From contig CAZSKU010000012.1 of NCBI GenBank assembly GCA_964607515.1, forward strand, positions 1 to 64,000: DNA of 64,000 bases, in the 5' to 3' direction. Origin of the DNA: UBA6080 sp964607515 (GTDB lineage: Bacteria; Fermentibacterota; Fermentibacteria; Fermentibacterales; JCC-6). Each line of letters starts with the position of its first letter. The stretch's first letter is position 1. The notes below the pieces were generated by a model. That model was not told where the DNA came from. It ran no database searches and worked only from the letters and a program-made list of their open reading frames with translations. A program made the position numbers and the translations under genes. This document shows, one piece after another, positions 16,193 through 25,033 of the stretch.

Positions 16193-17439
16193 ACAGCGCG
16201 CTGGCGGTGGTTTTCGGCCTTGGGATCATCGTGTTTTTTCACGAACTCGGCCATTTCCTCATGGCCAAAGCCGTGGGCCTTCCCGTGGAGAGATTCTCCA
16301 TGGGGTTCCCTCCGATCCTGTTCAGACTGAAGCGGGGCGGGACGGAGTACTGCATCGGAGCCGTTCCCCTGGGGGGATTCGTGAAGGTTGACCTGGGCAC
16401 CTCCGGAAACCACGGTGAGGCGCCGGTCAAGGTGGCGTGGTGGAAGAGGGCCCTCGTGGTGCTTGCGGGACCGGGGATGAACCTCGTTCTTGCTTTCCTT
16501 CTTATTCTTCTGGTCCTCGGCGCCATCGGAACCCGGGTCCCCGACTCGGACCCGCTGGTGGACGACCCATACGGTGTGCCCGGTCTTCTCCGGGGCGACA
16601 GGATCGTCGCGGTGAACGACCTGCCCGTGGAGAGCTGGGAGCAGGTCTTTGAGGAGACGCTCCGCGCCCCCGGGGGATTCTTTACGGTGGCAAGGGAAGG
16701 TTCGACAGAGCTGGAGGTTCCCTACTCCCTCACTCCCGAGTCAGCCCCGGGATTCACCCCGCTTCTGCCCACGGTGATAGGGGAGGCCTCGGTGGGTCTT
16801 CCCGCCTACGAGGCCGGGCTAAGAACCGGAGACAGCATCATCTCCGCCGGGGGGGTACCCCTGTCGGCTTTCAGCGACCTGCAGGCCAGGGTGGCAGGGT
16901 TCCAGGGAAGGTATCTGGAGGTGGTCTTCTCCAGGGGCGGCGCCATAGACACGATTTTCGTGGAACCCATTGACTACCAGGGCAGGAATCTGATCGGGGT
17001 CACGCCCCTCACCCGAACCCGCACCGTCACCCTGCCCCCGGGAAGGGCCCTGGCGGTGGCCGCCGCCGCGACGGCGGAAGGTGCAGGGGCCTTTTTCACG
17101 GGAATCCTGGCCCTTATCCTGAGGCCGGTTCAGCTGGTGCGCATGTCCGGCGGTCCTGTGTTCGTGGCGGAAACCCTGGGCCAGCAGGCCGCCTTCGGGC
17201 TGGCCAGGCTTCTGGAGACGGTCTCCTACCTGTCTCTGGCGATCATGGGGTTCAATCTTCTGCCGGTTCCCCTGCTGGACGGGGGGCAGTTCCTTATCCT
17301 GTTCTACGAGGGTGTCAGGGGAAGGCCCGCGTCGAAAAAACACATCCAGATCGCCCAGCAGGTGGGTTTCTTTCTGCTGCTTTTGCTTTTCGTGGCGGTG
17401 ATCTGGCGGGACGTGGCCAGGGTGGTCACCAGGGTCTGA
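16189..17439 (+). CDS. rseP: Site-2 metalloprotease RseP
   Basis: 416-aa intramembrane zinc protease. HELGH (18-22) lies in the first membrane helix, 'GFPPILFRLKRGGTEYCIGA' and 'VPLGGFVK' follow, and a PDZ region centres on 'GLRTGDSIISAGGVPLSAFS'. The C-terminal 'MGFNLLPVPLLDGGQ' (~350-364) supplies the zinc Asp. It is expected to cleave anti-sigma factors and signal-peptide remnants. The start is GTG overlapping the dxr stop. This ends the translation/envelope operon, convergent with the next lipoprotein gene. Confidence 0.95.
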   Translation: MNSALAVVFGLGIIVFFHELGHFLMAKAVGLPVERFSMGFPPILFRLKRGGTEYCIGAVPLGGFVKVDLGTSGNHGEAPVKVAWWKRALVVLAGPGMNLVLAFLLILLVLGAIGTRVPDSDPLVDDPYGVPGLLRGDRIVAVNDLPVESWEQVFEETLRAPGGFFTVAREGSTELEVPYSLTPESAPGFTPLLPTVIGEASVGLPAYEAGLRTGDSIISAGGVPLSAFSDLQARVAGFQGRYLEVVFSRGGAIDTIFVEPIDYQGRNLIGVTPLTRTRTVTLPPGRALAVAAAATAEGAGAFFTGILALILRPVQLVRMSGGPVFVAETLGQQAAFGLARLLETVSYLSLAIMGFNLLPVPLLDGGQFLILFYEGVRGRPASKKHIQIAQQVGFFLLLLLFVAVIWRDVARVVTRV

Positions 17440-17453
17440 CCGACCCGCGCGTG

Positions 17454-17801
17454 TCAGATTCTTCCGCCGGGGGTGGCCGGAGGTTCCAGGGGGCTCTCCC
17501 CGAAGGGTGATTCCAGGAGAAGCAGCGTGTCCGAGGCGGCCCGGTAGAACAGGGTCCAGGCGGCCGGGTTGTGCCTTCCAAGCTCGGCCACCGCCCTGCC
17601 CAGGGAATCGGAGGGAGCCTCCCTGCGCAGGGGATGGCCCGGGGGAAAGGCTAGGTACCTGGCCACCGCCCCGCCGGCATCCCTGAGCCGATCTCTCTGG
17701 TCGGGGGTCAGATCACCGCCGGACCCAGGGGAACCGCCGCATCCGGAGACGGCTATGATCAAGGCGCCCAGGGCCGACAGCACGATTGTTGCAGCTTTCA
17801 T
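17454..17801 (-). CDS. Small putative lipoprotein
   Basis: 115 aa. The N-terminus 'MKAATIVLSALGALIIAVSG' followed by C has a Lys, a hydrophobic core and a V-S-G-C lipobox. The rest is Gly/Pro/Asp-rich and then 'LTPDQRDRLRDAGGAVARYL', 'LGRAVAELGRHN' and 'AAWTLFYRAASDTLLLLESP'. I recognise no family. I chose the ATG at 17801 after GGCGGCGGA because it puts the signal at the N-terminus. The gene is convergent with rseP (14 bases) and divergent from the large surface protein. Confidence 0.75.
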   Translation of the reverse strand: MKAATIVLSALGALIIAVSGCGGSPGSGGDLTPDQRDRLRDAGGAVARYLAFPPGHPLRREAPSDSLGRAVAELGRHNPAAWTLFYRAASDTLLLLESPFGESPLEPPATPGGRI

Positions 17802-17853
17802 TCCGCCGCCACTATAGTTGTTTGTCGCGGCATTCACAATGAAGGGGGCCCTA

Positions 17854-20700
17854 ATGGCATCGAGGTTCCTGTTCGCCTTCGCGGTCGTCTTTTCGGTATC
17901 GGCTGCATCGGCAACCGGATACGGAAGGAACCGGGTGTACACCGGCGATAATCCCTGGTGGGAGCTTCATTCCAGCCGGTTCACCGTCTATTACGAAGAG
18001 GGCAACGAACAGGTTGCGGAGAGTACGGTGGTGATCGCCGAGAGAGCCATGCAGGGCCTGTCGTCCACCTTCGAGTACCTTCCTTCCCAGCCGATACCTG
18101 TGGTGGTCTATCGCTCCCCCGGCAGGTTCCGCCAGACAACCATCATCAGCGGGGAGGTCGGCGAGGGGGTCGGCGGTTTCACAGAGTTCTTCAAGGGCCG
18201 GGTGGTTGTTCCCTACGGCGGGGTCTTCAGCGAGTACCGCCACGTGCTGGAGCACGAAGTGAACCACGCCTTCGTCTACGACATGCTCTACGACAGAAGT
18301 CTGTATGGAATAGTCCGCACGAAGGCCCCCCTGTGGTCCCTGGAGGGGCTGGCCGAGTACACCTCCCAGGGGTGGGACATAGACAGCGAGTCGGAATTCC
18401 GGGACATGGTAATCGCCAACATGATCGTACCCATCCCGCAACTGTCCGCCCGGGGCGACTACCTGGTGTACCGGGAGGGCCAGGCCGTCTATCACTTCAT
18501 GGTGCAGCGATACGGCGAGGCCCGGTACATAACCTTCGTCCGGCACCTCAGGGACAACGAGGGGCTCTCCGCGGCGATCAGGGAAGCATTCGACATGACC
18601 GTGGACCAGTTTAGCGAGAGGTTCATGGAGTGGGCCAGGGAAACCTACTGGGCCCCTGTGTCCACGGGCGAGAGCCCGTCGGACATAGGGTCCCCGGTGA
18701 TTCTCGACGGACGGAACGGCAGGAAGAGGGTTGTTCTGGCGGAACCGGTCATCTCTCCCGACGGTTCCATGGCCGCCGGAGTGGAGGTGCACCGGGGAAG
18801 GTTCTCCACGGTGGTGCGTGACGCCGGCGACGGCCGGGAGATACTCCGGCCGCTCTCCGGAGGCGGACTGGTGGAATACAGCCCGTCGCCTATGTTCAGG
18901 ACCGTCGCCTTCTCCCCCGGGTCCGACTCCCTGGCGGTGGCATACCAGGGGTTGTTCTCCGACGGACTGATGGTTCTGAAGATCGGCGGCGGATCCAGAA
19001 GGCTTTCCCGGGACTTCGAGCTGGTCAGGGACCCGGTGTGGAACCCCTCCGGGGGAGCGGTGGCTTTCAGCGCCCTGAATGAAGGCGTTCTGGACATCTT
19101 CCTGTGGGAGCCCGCAACCGGCCGTCTGGAGAAACTCACCCGGGGCGACAGCAGCCCCAGGGACCTCTGGTGGGGCGACCCGGGAATCCTGTTCGTGGGC
19201 GAAAGGCAAAACGGCCGGATCTACACCCTGAACTCCGTCACTCCCGGGAGCGATTCCGAGATCCTTTACGAAACCCCCTACCCGATCCAGAACCCGGTGT
19301 CCTATCCGGAGGGCGTGGTCTTCATCATGGATACCGGCTGCGGCGCCAACTTCCACCTGCTTTCCTCCGAGACCGGGGAGGTCGCCAGACTCACCGACCT
19401 CTACCGCACCCCATCTTCCCTCTCCAGGGCCTCCGGAACGGCGCTGTCACTCTTCTCGGCTTCGGACTGGAGCGGCGCCGGGCTTTTCATCACCAGGGAC
19501 CTGTCCCTGCGGGAAGGCCGGTCCACGGAGTGCCCACGGGAGGGTGTGGAACCGGATTCCTCCTACGCCCCGGTTCCCGGATTCAACCCGGAATGGCGCA
19601 TATCTCCGTACGATCCGGCTCTGAGCATAGACTACGTGAGCGCTTCGGCGGGATTCGACAGTTACGCCGGGCTGGCGGGCTACTCTCAGTTCATCTTCAG
19701 CGACGTCCTCGCAAGGCATCAGCTGGCACTTCTGATGGACCTCAACGGAGAGGTGAGCGACGTGGACGCTGGGGTTTTCTACTCCAACATCGAAAAGCCC
19801 GTCCAGTTCGGGGTTTCCCTGTATCGGCAGGCCAACAGGTACCGCTTCACCGACACCGTGACCGGCGACCGGGACTACGTAAGGGACACTGAGATAGGGG
19901 CGGGTTTGGAGTTCAGGTATCCCTTCACCAGGTCCCTGAGGGCTTCCCTGGGGACGTCCTACCGCCGGCTTGACCGGGAGGGTCTCTGGTCCACCGACAT
20001 CAACCTTCGGGAGAACATCTTCAGCATCACCGGCCGGATGGTGAAGGACAACGCCCTGTGGGGTTCCACCGGACCCAGGGTGGGAAGCCGGCTGTCGCTT
20101 ACCGCGGACTGGGCCCCGGGGCTTGGGGACAACGCCTCGTACACAACCCTGCAGGCGGATATGAGGAACTACACGTGGATATCCGGGCAGGTCACCCTGG
20201 CCACCAGACTCGCGGCGGGCGCCAGTTTCGGGGACGACCCCCAGAGGTTTTTCCTCGGGGGAGCGATTCCCCACAGGAGAAGCACCGGCGACGTTGAGGG
20301 GGTCGAGGACCTGTTCGGCTTCTACACCAGCTACGCCGACCTTCTCCGGGGCTTCGACTACGTGGAGTTCAACGGTTCGAAGTACGCCCTGGGCTCCCTG
20401 GAACTCCGATTCCCGGTGGTCAATCAGCTCAGTCTCGCGGCTCCCCTGCCGGTCACCCTCACCGGTGGCCGGGGGGTGATCTTCACCGACATCGGAACCG
20501 CCGTGGACGACGTGAATGATTTCCGGGGCGCCTCCACCGGAGGCGGATACAGGCTGGAGGATCTCAAGATGGGGTTCGGCTTCGGGCTCAGGTTCAATCT
20601 CAGCTTCTTCGTCTTCCTGTGGGATTGCGCCTGGAGAACCGATCTGAACGGTGTCAGTGCCAAACCCGAGCACTACGTGACCCTCGGAGCCGAGTTCTGA
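17854..20700 (+). CDS. Large surface protein: HExxH peptidase-like domain, TolB-like beta-propeller, Omp85-like barrel
   Basis: 948 aa. A signal peptide ('MASRFLFAFAVVFSVSAASA') precedes a ~250-residue metallopeptidase-MA-like domain with HEVNH (134-138) and a downstream 'SLEGLAEYTSQ' segment that may supply the third ligand. Residues ~270-560 contain WD40/TolB-like propeller repeats ('VISPDGSMAAG', 'PVWNPSGGAVAFSA'). The last ~300 residues are alternating beta strands ending in 'EHYVTLGAEF', with a terminal Phe, like surface-antigen/Omp85 barrels. I chose the ATG at 17854 after AAGGGGG over an upstream in-frame GTG because it begins the signal peptide. It is likely an outer-membrane protein with an extracellular or periplasmic protease domain; the substrate is unknown. 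Confidence 0.85.
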   Translation: MASRFLFAFAVVFSVSAASATGYGRNRVYTGDNPWWELHSSRFTVYYEEGNEQVAESTVVIAERAMQGLSSTFEYLPSQPIPVVVYRSPGRFRQTTIISGEVGEGVGGFTEFFKGRVVVPYGGVFSEYRHVLEHEVNHAFVYDMLYDRSLYGIVRTKAPLWSLEGLAEYTSQGWDIDSESEFRDMVIANMIVPIPQLSARGDYLVYREGQAVYHFMVQRYGEARYITFVRHLRDNEGLSAAIREAFDMTVDQFSERFMEWARETYWAPVSTGESPSDIGSPVILDGRNGRKRVVLAEPVISPDGSMAAGVEVHRGRFSTVVRDAGDGREILRPLSGGGLVEYSPSPMFRTVAFSPGSDSLAVAYQGLFSDGLMVLKIGGGSRRLSRDFELVRDPVWNPSGGAVAFSALNEGVLDIFLWEPATGRLEKLTRGDSSPRDLWWGDPGILFVGERQNGRIYTLNSVTPGSDSEILYETPYPIQNPVSYPEGVVFIMDTGCGANFHLLSSETGEVARLTDLYRTPSSLSRASGTALSLFSASDWSGAGLFITRDLSLREGRSTECPREGVEPDSSYAPVPGFNPEWRISPYDPALSIDYVSASAGFDSYAGLAGYSQFIFSDVLARHQLALLMDLNGEVSDVDAGVFYSNIEKPVQFGVSLYRQANRYRFTDTVTGDRDYVRDTEIGAGLEFRYPFTRSLRASLGTSYRRLDREGLWSTDINLRENIFSITGRMVKDNALWGSTGPRVGSRLSLTADWAPGLGDNASYTTLQADMRNYTWISGQVTLATRLAAGASFGDDPQRFFLGGAIPHRRSTGDVEGVEDLFGFYTSYADLLRGFDYVEFNGSKYALGSLELRFPVVNQLSLAAPLPVTLTGGRGVIFTDIGTAVDDVNDFRGASTGGGYRLEDLKMGFGFGLRFNLSFFVFLWDCAWRTDLNGVSAKPEHYVTLGAEF

Positions 20701-21395
20701 TGGGAAACGAGACCCTTTGGTTCATAAGCCTTCTGCTCGCCCTGTCCGCCACGCTGATGGTGTTCCGGTACGGGGGAAGGACGGGTCTCATCGCCCTGGT
20801 GTCTTCGGTGATCATCCTGTGCAACCTGGAGGTGATGAAGCTCACCACCTTCTTCGGCGTCACGGTGACCCTGGGAAACATCCTCTACGGAGTGATCTTC
20901 TTCGCCACAGACCTTCTGAACGAGTTCTACGGCCCTTCCGAGGCCAGGAAGGCGGTGATCGCCGGCTTCGTTTCCATGATCGCCATGACCCTGGTGATGC
21001 AGTCGGCCCTGCTCTTCACGACTGCGCCGGACCCCTGGGCCATGGAGGTGAACCAGGCCATGGGGCTTTTGTTCGGTTTCATGCCGAGGCTCGCCGCCGC
21101 CAGCGTGGCCGCCTATCTGGTCAGCCAGTTTCATGACGTCTGGGCGTACAACCTTATCAGAAAACGCACGAAGGGCCGGTTCCTCTGGCTCAGGAACAAC
21201 GGCTCCACCATGGTGAGCCAGCTCATAGACACGGTTATCTTCTGCGGAATCGCCTTCTGGGGCGTTCTGGAGAAGAGGGTGTTCCTGGACGTATTGGTGT
21301 CAACCTACCTGATGAAGTTCATTGTGGCGGCCTTCGACACCCCGTTCATGTACCTGGGGAAGAGGATGGCCGTAAAGGGAGGTGAAAGGGATTGA
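20700..21395 (+). CDS. Queuosine precursor transporter, YhhQ family
   Basis: 231-aa integral membrane protein with about six hydrophobic segments. The family pattern is visible in 'LCNLEVMKLTTFFG' and 'LGNILYGVIFFATDLLNEFY', 'GPSEARKAVIAGF', 'FHDVWAYNLIRKRTKG' and 'WLRNNGSTMVSQLIDTVIFC'. YhhQ proteins import deazapurine precursors of queuosine. The ATG overlaps the previous stop (TGATG) and the stop overlaps the next TTG, so it is translated within this operon. Confidence 0.88.
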   Translation: MGNETLWFISLLLALSATLMVFRYGGRTGLIALVSSVIILCNLEVMKLTTFFGVTVTLGNILYGVIFFATDLLNEFYGPSEARKAVIAGFVSMIAMTLVMQSALLFTTAPDPWAMEVNQAMGLLFGFMPRLAAASVAAYLVSQFHDVWAYNLIRKRTKGRFLWLRNNGSTMVSQLIDTVIFCGIAFWGVLEKRVFLDVLVSTYLMKFIVAAFDTPFMYLGKRMAVKGGERD

Positions 21396-22189
21396 ATATC
21401 CTGGGAGCCCTGATGCTCCTGGCCGCGGGGGCCTTCGCCTGGACATGCCCCGCCTGCGGATCGGAGCAGGCCGGAACCGTCTGCGCCGACTGCGGCCTGC
21501 CCGAGGTTCCCGCGGGGATGGCGTACGTTCCCGCCGCCGACGTGGTGGCGGATGGCGATACCCTTCACGTGGGGGCCTTTTTCATCGATTCGTTCCCGGT
21601 GGTGTACCGGGACGTCCTTCCATGGCTTGGTGAGAACTGCCGGGACGGAAGGGTTCTGGCCTCGGTGATCACCGGGCAGTACAACGAGAGCGGCCACTTC
21701 CTGGCCTTCACCCCCTTCGTGGCATCTCCCTCCGGGGACTACACGGTCCCCGCGGCGGTGATGGACAGACCAGCCGCGGGATTCACATGGACCGGGGCGG
21801 ACTGGTTCCTGTCCTCCCGGGGTCTCCGGCTTCCCACCCTGGCGGAACTCCACTCCGCCAGTGCTTTGGGGATCATCCAGCCTTTCAGCGCCTACAGCGA
21901 GATGCAGCTGTACTCGGCCCTTCTGGAGAGCAGCCTGGGCTCCGTGCTGGGAGCCCTTTCCCGGCAGGCAATGTTCGCCGGATTCAGCACCGCCGAGGAG
22001 AGGGTGATGTGGGAACTCACCTGTACCGGGTTCCGCGGCGATCCCCTCTCCGGTGCTCCCGGAGACGAAGGGCCTGTCGTCACCCTGTTCAAACCCCTGG
22101 AAGTGCCGGTGACAGCCGGTGCGGGAAGGGACATGGGATACTTCAACGTCGTCTTCCGGGGGGCCATCGACCTCCCGGGCTTTGAGTGA
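21392..22189 (+). CDS. Secreted zinc-ribbon/SUMF1-like (formylglycine-generating-enzyme fold) protein
   Basis: 265 aa. A short hydrophobic N-terminus ('NILGALMLLAAGAFAW') is followed at once by a C4 ribbon, CPACGSEQAGTVCADC. 'GMAYVPAADVV', 'VGAFFIDSFPVVYRDVLPWL', 'GFTWTGADWFLSSRGLRLPT' and 'LAEL' then follow the order of SUMF1/FGE-sulfatase domains. The catalytic Cys pair of true formylglycine enzymes is not visible, so it is probably a structural member. The start is TTG overlapping the transporter stop. It precedes lpoB, which suggests an envelope role. Confidence 0.6.
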   Translation: MNILGALMLLAAGAFAWTCPACGSEQAGTVCADCGLPEVPAGMAYVPAADVVADGDTLHVGAFFIDSFPVVYRDVLPWLGENCRDGRVLASVITGQYNESGHFLAFTPFVASPSGDYTVPAAVMDRPAAGFTWTGADWFLSSRGLRLPTLAELHSASALGIIQPFSAYSEMQLYSALLESSLGSVLGALSRQAMFAGFSTAEERVMWELTCTGFRGDPLSGAPGDEGPVVTLFKPLEVPVTAGAGRDMGYFNVVFRGAIDLPGFE

Positions 22190-22202
22190 AGGGAGCACCG
22201 CC

Positions 22203-22796
22203 TTGAGAAAACTCGTCATCGCGGCAACCCTGGCGGCCCTGGTCGCCGGGTGCGGGGGACGAACCGTCACCAGGACCGATCCCGGGACCGTCACCGACCT
22301 GAGCGGTTACTGGAACGACACCGATTCCCGGATGGTGGCCGACTCCATGGTGGCCCAGTGTCTGGCAGGAAACTGGCTTCTCTCGTCCCTTCGGGGCGAG
22401 CAGGGCAGGGGCGAGACGCCGAAACCCGTGATAGTGGTGGGAGGGGTCAGAAACCAGAGCCTGGAGCACATCAATACCGGAGTTTTCATGAGCGACATCG
22501 AGAGGGCCCTGCTGAACAGCGGCCGGGTGCTCATCGCCGCGGGAGGAGAAGCCCGGGAGGAAGTGCGGGAGGAACGTCGCGACCAGTCCATCTTCGCGTC
22601 CCCTGAAACGGCGGCGGCCTTCGGAAGGGAAGTGGGTGCCGACTTCGTGATGGTGGGGACCGTCAACTCCGTGGAGGACCAGGAAGGCGATGTCCGGGCG
22701 GTCTACTACCAGGTCAACCTGGAACTCGTGAGCGTAGAGACGGCCCTCAAGGTCTGGATGGGCTCCACCGAGATCAAGAAGATCATCGAGTGGTGA
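22203..22796 (+). CDS. Penicillin-binding protein activator LpoB-like lipoprotein
   Basis: 197 aa. Lipoprotein signal 'LRKLVIAATLAALVAGC' with lipobox LVAGC. The LpoB domain has 'DLSGYWNDTDSRMVADSMV', 'KPVIVVGGVRNQSLEHINTG', 'FMSDIERALLNSGRVLI' and 'GADFVMVGTVNSVEDQEGD'. LpoB activates class A PBPs from the outer membrane. The start is TTG after AAGGGAG. The next lipoprotein gene overlaps its 3' end, and the pair resembles LpoB-COG3014 tandems in other diderm bacteria. Confidence 0.85.
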   Translation: MRKLVIAATLAALVAGCGGRTVTRTDPGTVTDLSGYWNDTDSRMVADSMVAQCLAGNWLLSSLRGEQGRGETPKPVIVVGGVRNQSLEHINTGVFMSDIERALLNSGRVLIAAGGEAREEVREERRDQSIFASPETAAAFGREVGADFVMVGTVNSVEDQEGDVRAVYYQVNLELVSVETALKVWMGSTEIKKIIEW

Positions 22797-24094
22797 AATT
22801 CCTTCCCGTTCCCGCACTGCTGGCGTTGACGCTGGCTTGTGCGACGGGCTACACTGGCACCGTCCGTCCCGTGGTTGACATGCTGGAGGACGAAAGGCCC
22901 GAAGCGGCCATGGAAAGGCTTCGGGAAGTCTTCCCCGATTCCACCGGGAACGACAGACTCCTGTATCTGATGGAACTTGGGAACCTGTCCCGGTACGCCG
23001 GGCTTCTTCCGGTCTCCCGGGCCGCCCTGCTCAGGGCGGCCGCCCTGAGCGACCGGCAGCGGGGCATCCGGGTGGACCAGGAGGCGGCGTCCATGCTCAC
23101 CGGCGAACTGGCCCGGGAGTTCCGCGGCGCCGACTACGAGAAGGTCTTCATCAACTACGCCCTCGCGGCGGGTTACGCATCGGAGGGGAACCTGGAGGAG
23201 GCCCTGGTGGAGGCCCGCCGGGTGAACCAGAAGCTCCGGGAGTTCAACGTCGAGTACGGGGAAAACCCCAACAGGTACATAGACGACGCCTTCATCAGGT
23301 ACTTCATGGGAACCCTTTACGAAGCCGGGGGAGAGCTGTCCGACGCCCTGGTGAGCTACCGGCGGGCGCTTCAGGTATACGAAGGGGACTACTCAAGGAA
23401 CTATGGCGTTCCTCCGCCGGAAAGACTCAGGGCGGACCTCCTCCGGTTGTCCTTCGAGACGGGTTTTCAAAGCCTTCAGTCCGAACTGGAACTGAAATGG
23501 CCGGATACGGACTGGGAGAACACAGGTCCGGGCCGGGGATTCGGGGAACTGGTAGTGGTGCTGGAGGCCGGAAGCATCTCCAGAAGACACGAGGTGAGCC
23601 ATACCGTCACCACGGAGGACCGGGTCTTCCAGATTTCCCTTCCCGCCATCCCCGACTTTCCCCGACGGCCTGTGACCGCCACGGCCTCGGCGGCCGGGCA
23701 CCGGACCGGCTTTTTCCTGGTGCAGGACATGAACGCGCTGGCCAGGGCCAACCTGGAGGACCACGCAGCCCGGGACCTGGTGAGGGCCGCCGCCCGGACC
23801 CTGGTCAAGGCCGGGGTGGCGCAGCTCGGGGAGGAACTGGCGGAAAACGCCAGCGACGATTCCCGGGTGGGCGACGTGGTGGGCCTGATCCTGAGCATCG
23901 CCGGGGCGGTGACCGACCGGGCTGACCTCAGGGCCTGGCTGACGATGCCGGCCCAGATCCACATGGCCAGGCTGAGGGTTCCCCCGGGAACATGGCCCCT
24001 GACGGTGACCGTGAACGGAGTCTCAACCAGCCACGCTCCCGTGGAGGTGCCGGAGGGCGAAATGGTGTTCGTCTTCGTGAGGCGGAACCTGTGA
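22790..24094 (+). CDS. TPR-like lipoprotein (COG3014-like), LpoB partner
   Basis: 434 aa. Signal 'VKFLPVPALLALTLAC' with lipobox LTLAC. Residues ~25-230 are helical, with TPR-like phrases ('INYALAAGYASEGNLEEALV', 'YFMGTLYEAGGELSDALVSY' and 'RRALQVY'). The C-terminal part is beta-rich with 'LARANLEDHAARDLVRAAAR' and 'AWLTMPAQIHMARLRVPPGT'. It overlaps lpoB by 7 bases (GTG 22790; GTG 22793 is the alternative). An envelope function with LpoB is inference from the tandem. Confidence 0.75.
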   Translation: MVKFLPVPALLALTLACATGYTGTVRPVVDMLEDERPEAAMERLREVFPDSTGNDRLLYLMELGNLSRYAGLLPVSRAALLRAAALSDRQRGIRVDQEAASMLTGELAREFRGADYEKVFINYALAAGYASEGNLEEALVEARRVNQKLREFNVEYGENPNRYIDDAFIRYFMGTLYEAGGELSDALVSYRRALQVYEGDYSRNYGVPPPERLRADLLRLSFETGFQSLQSELELKWPDTDWENTGPGRGFGELVVVLEAGSISRRHEVSHTVTTEDRVFQISLPAIPDFPRRPVTATASAAGHRTGFFLVQDMNALARANLEDHAARDLVRAAARTLVKAGVAQLGEELAENASDDSRVGDVVGLILSIAGAVTDRADLRAWLTMPAQIHMARLRVPPGTWPLTVTVNGVSTSHAPVEVPEGEMVFVFVRRNL

Positions 24095-24753
24095 CGGTTC
24101 CAGAGGGCATCCCCGGCAGGATAGATCATACGGTTCTCCGCCCTGACGCCGCTTTCGGCGACATCCGCCGGTATTGCGAAGAGGCGATGGAGTACGGGTT
24201 CCGCTCGGTATGCGTGAACCCGTGCAGGGTGGCCCTGGCGTACTCCATTCTGGGCCGCGGCGCCCCCAAGGTTTGCTCCGTGGCGGGTTTTCCCCTGGGT
24301 TCAGGCCCCGCCACTCCCCGGGAGGCCGGCATCGCGGCGGAACAGGGGGCCGGTGAGATAGACGCGGTTCTGCCGGTGGGACTTCTCAGGGACGGAGACG
24401 CGGCAGGTGTCCTGGGGCTGCTGAAGGATGTGGTCTCCGCCGCCGGAGTTCCGGTGAAGATCATTCTGGAGACGTGTCTGCTCACCCTTGAGGAGAAACT
24501 TCTGGCGTGCCGCCTGGCGGTGGATGCCGGGGCCTTCTGCGTCAAAACCTCCACGGGATTCGGTGCGGGAGGCGCGACCGTGGAGGATGTAACCCTTATT
24601 CGCAGGACGGTGGGACCGGGTATTCAGGTGAAAGCCTCGGGCGGAATCAGGACCCCGGAGACCCTTCGGGCGATGCTGGACGCGGGCGCCACCATCATAG
24701 GCACCAGCTCCGGGGTGGAGATACTGAAAAAGATGAGGCGGCCGGAGGGGTGA
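24091..24753 (+). CDS. deoC: Deoxyribose-phosphate aldolase
   Basis: 220 aa TIM barrel. 'IDHTVLRPDA' opens the fold. The catalytic region 'GAGEIDAVLPVGLL' carries the active-site Asp, 'VKIILETCLLTLEEKLLACR' follows, and the Schiff-base Lys lies in 'AFCVKTSTGFGAGGAT'. 'VKASGGIRTPETLRAMLDAG' and 'IIGTSSGVEIL' complete the family pattern. The GTG start overlaps the preceding stop. It is the last gene before an intrinsic terminator. Confidence 0.95.
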   Translation: MTVPEGIPGRIDHTVLRPDAAFGDIRRYCEEAMEYGFRSVCVNPCRVALAYSILGRGAPKVCSVAGFPLGSGPATPREAGIAAEQGAGEIDAVLPVGLLRDGDAAGVLGLLKDVVSAAGVPVKIILETCLLTLEEKLLACRLAVDAGAFCVKTSTGFGAGGATVEDVTLIRRTVGPGIQVKASGGIRTPETLRAMLDAGATIIGTSSGVEILKKMRRPEG

Positions 24754-24763
24754 CCGGCCGCCT
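24736..24763 (+). terminator. GC-rich hairpin spanning the deoC stop codon
   Basis: AGGCGGCCGG (24736-24745), loop containing the deoC TGA, CCGGCCGCCT (24754-24763): a perfect 10-bp stem. It has no U tract, so it is more likely an mRNA 3'-end stabiliser or a partner of the terminator 30 bases downstream. Confidence 0.5.
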
Positions 24764-24794
24764 GCCTGCCCCGGTTCCGAGGGGCTTCCGGTCC

Positions 24795-24821
24795 GGAATG
24801 GGGAGGGGATCCATTCCTTTT
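24795..24821 (+). terminator. Intrinsic terminator of the envelope/deoC operon
   Basis: GGAATGG (24795-24801), an 9-base purine-rich loop, CCATTCC (24811-24817) and TTTT, with a further run of T at 24834-24839. The stem is perfect and the U tract follows directly. Confidence 0.75.
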
Positions 24822-24889
24822 CATTCAAGACCCTTTTTTCACCCCGATGGGTGACGGAACCGGAACCGAAACAAATGCGAAATACAAGA

Positions 24890-24914
24890 AGCAAGAAGGT
24901 TGCCAAAAATGACT
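24890..24914 (+). repeat. Duplicate of the pcrA ribosome-binding/start segment, copy 1
   Basis: AGCAAGAAGGTTGCCAAAAA then TGACT. It matches the pcrA leader at 25210-25232 except for one T/G change and two extra A residues. Confidence 0.6.
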
Positions 24915-25033
24915 TCTTCCCCTGACGCAGCGCTTCCAATGAATGGAACGGGCGGCCGTTTCACAGGCCGCCCGCTGTTCCGGGCCGCATGGGTTGCGGG
25001 GTTCATACTCCCCTGGGCCTGTCAGGGAGGGGA

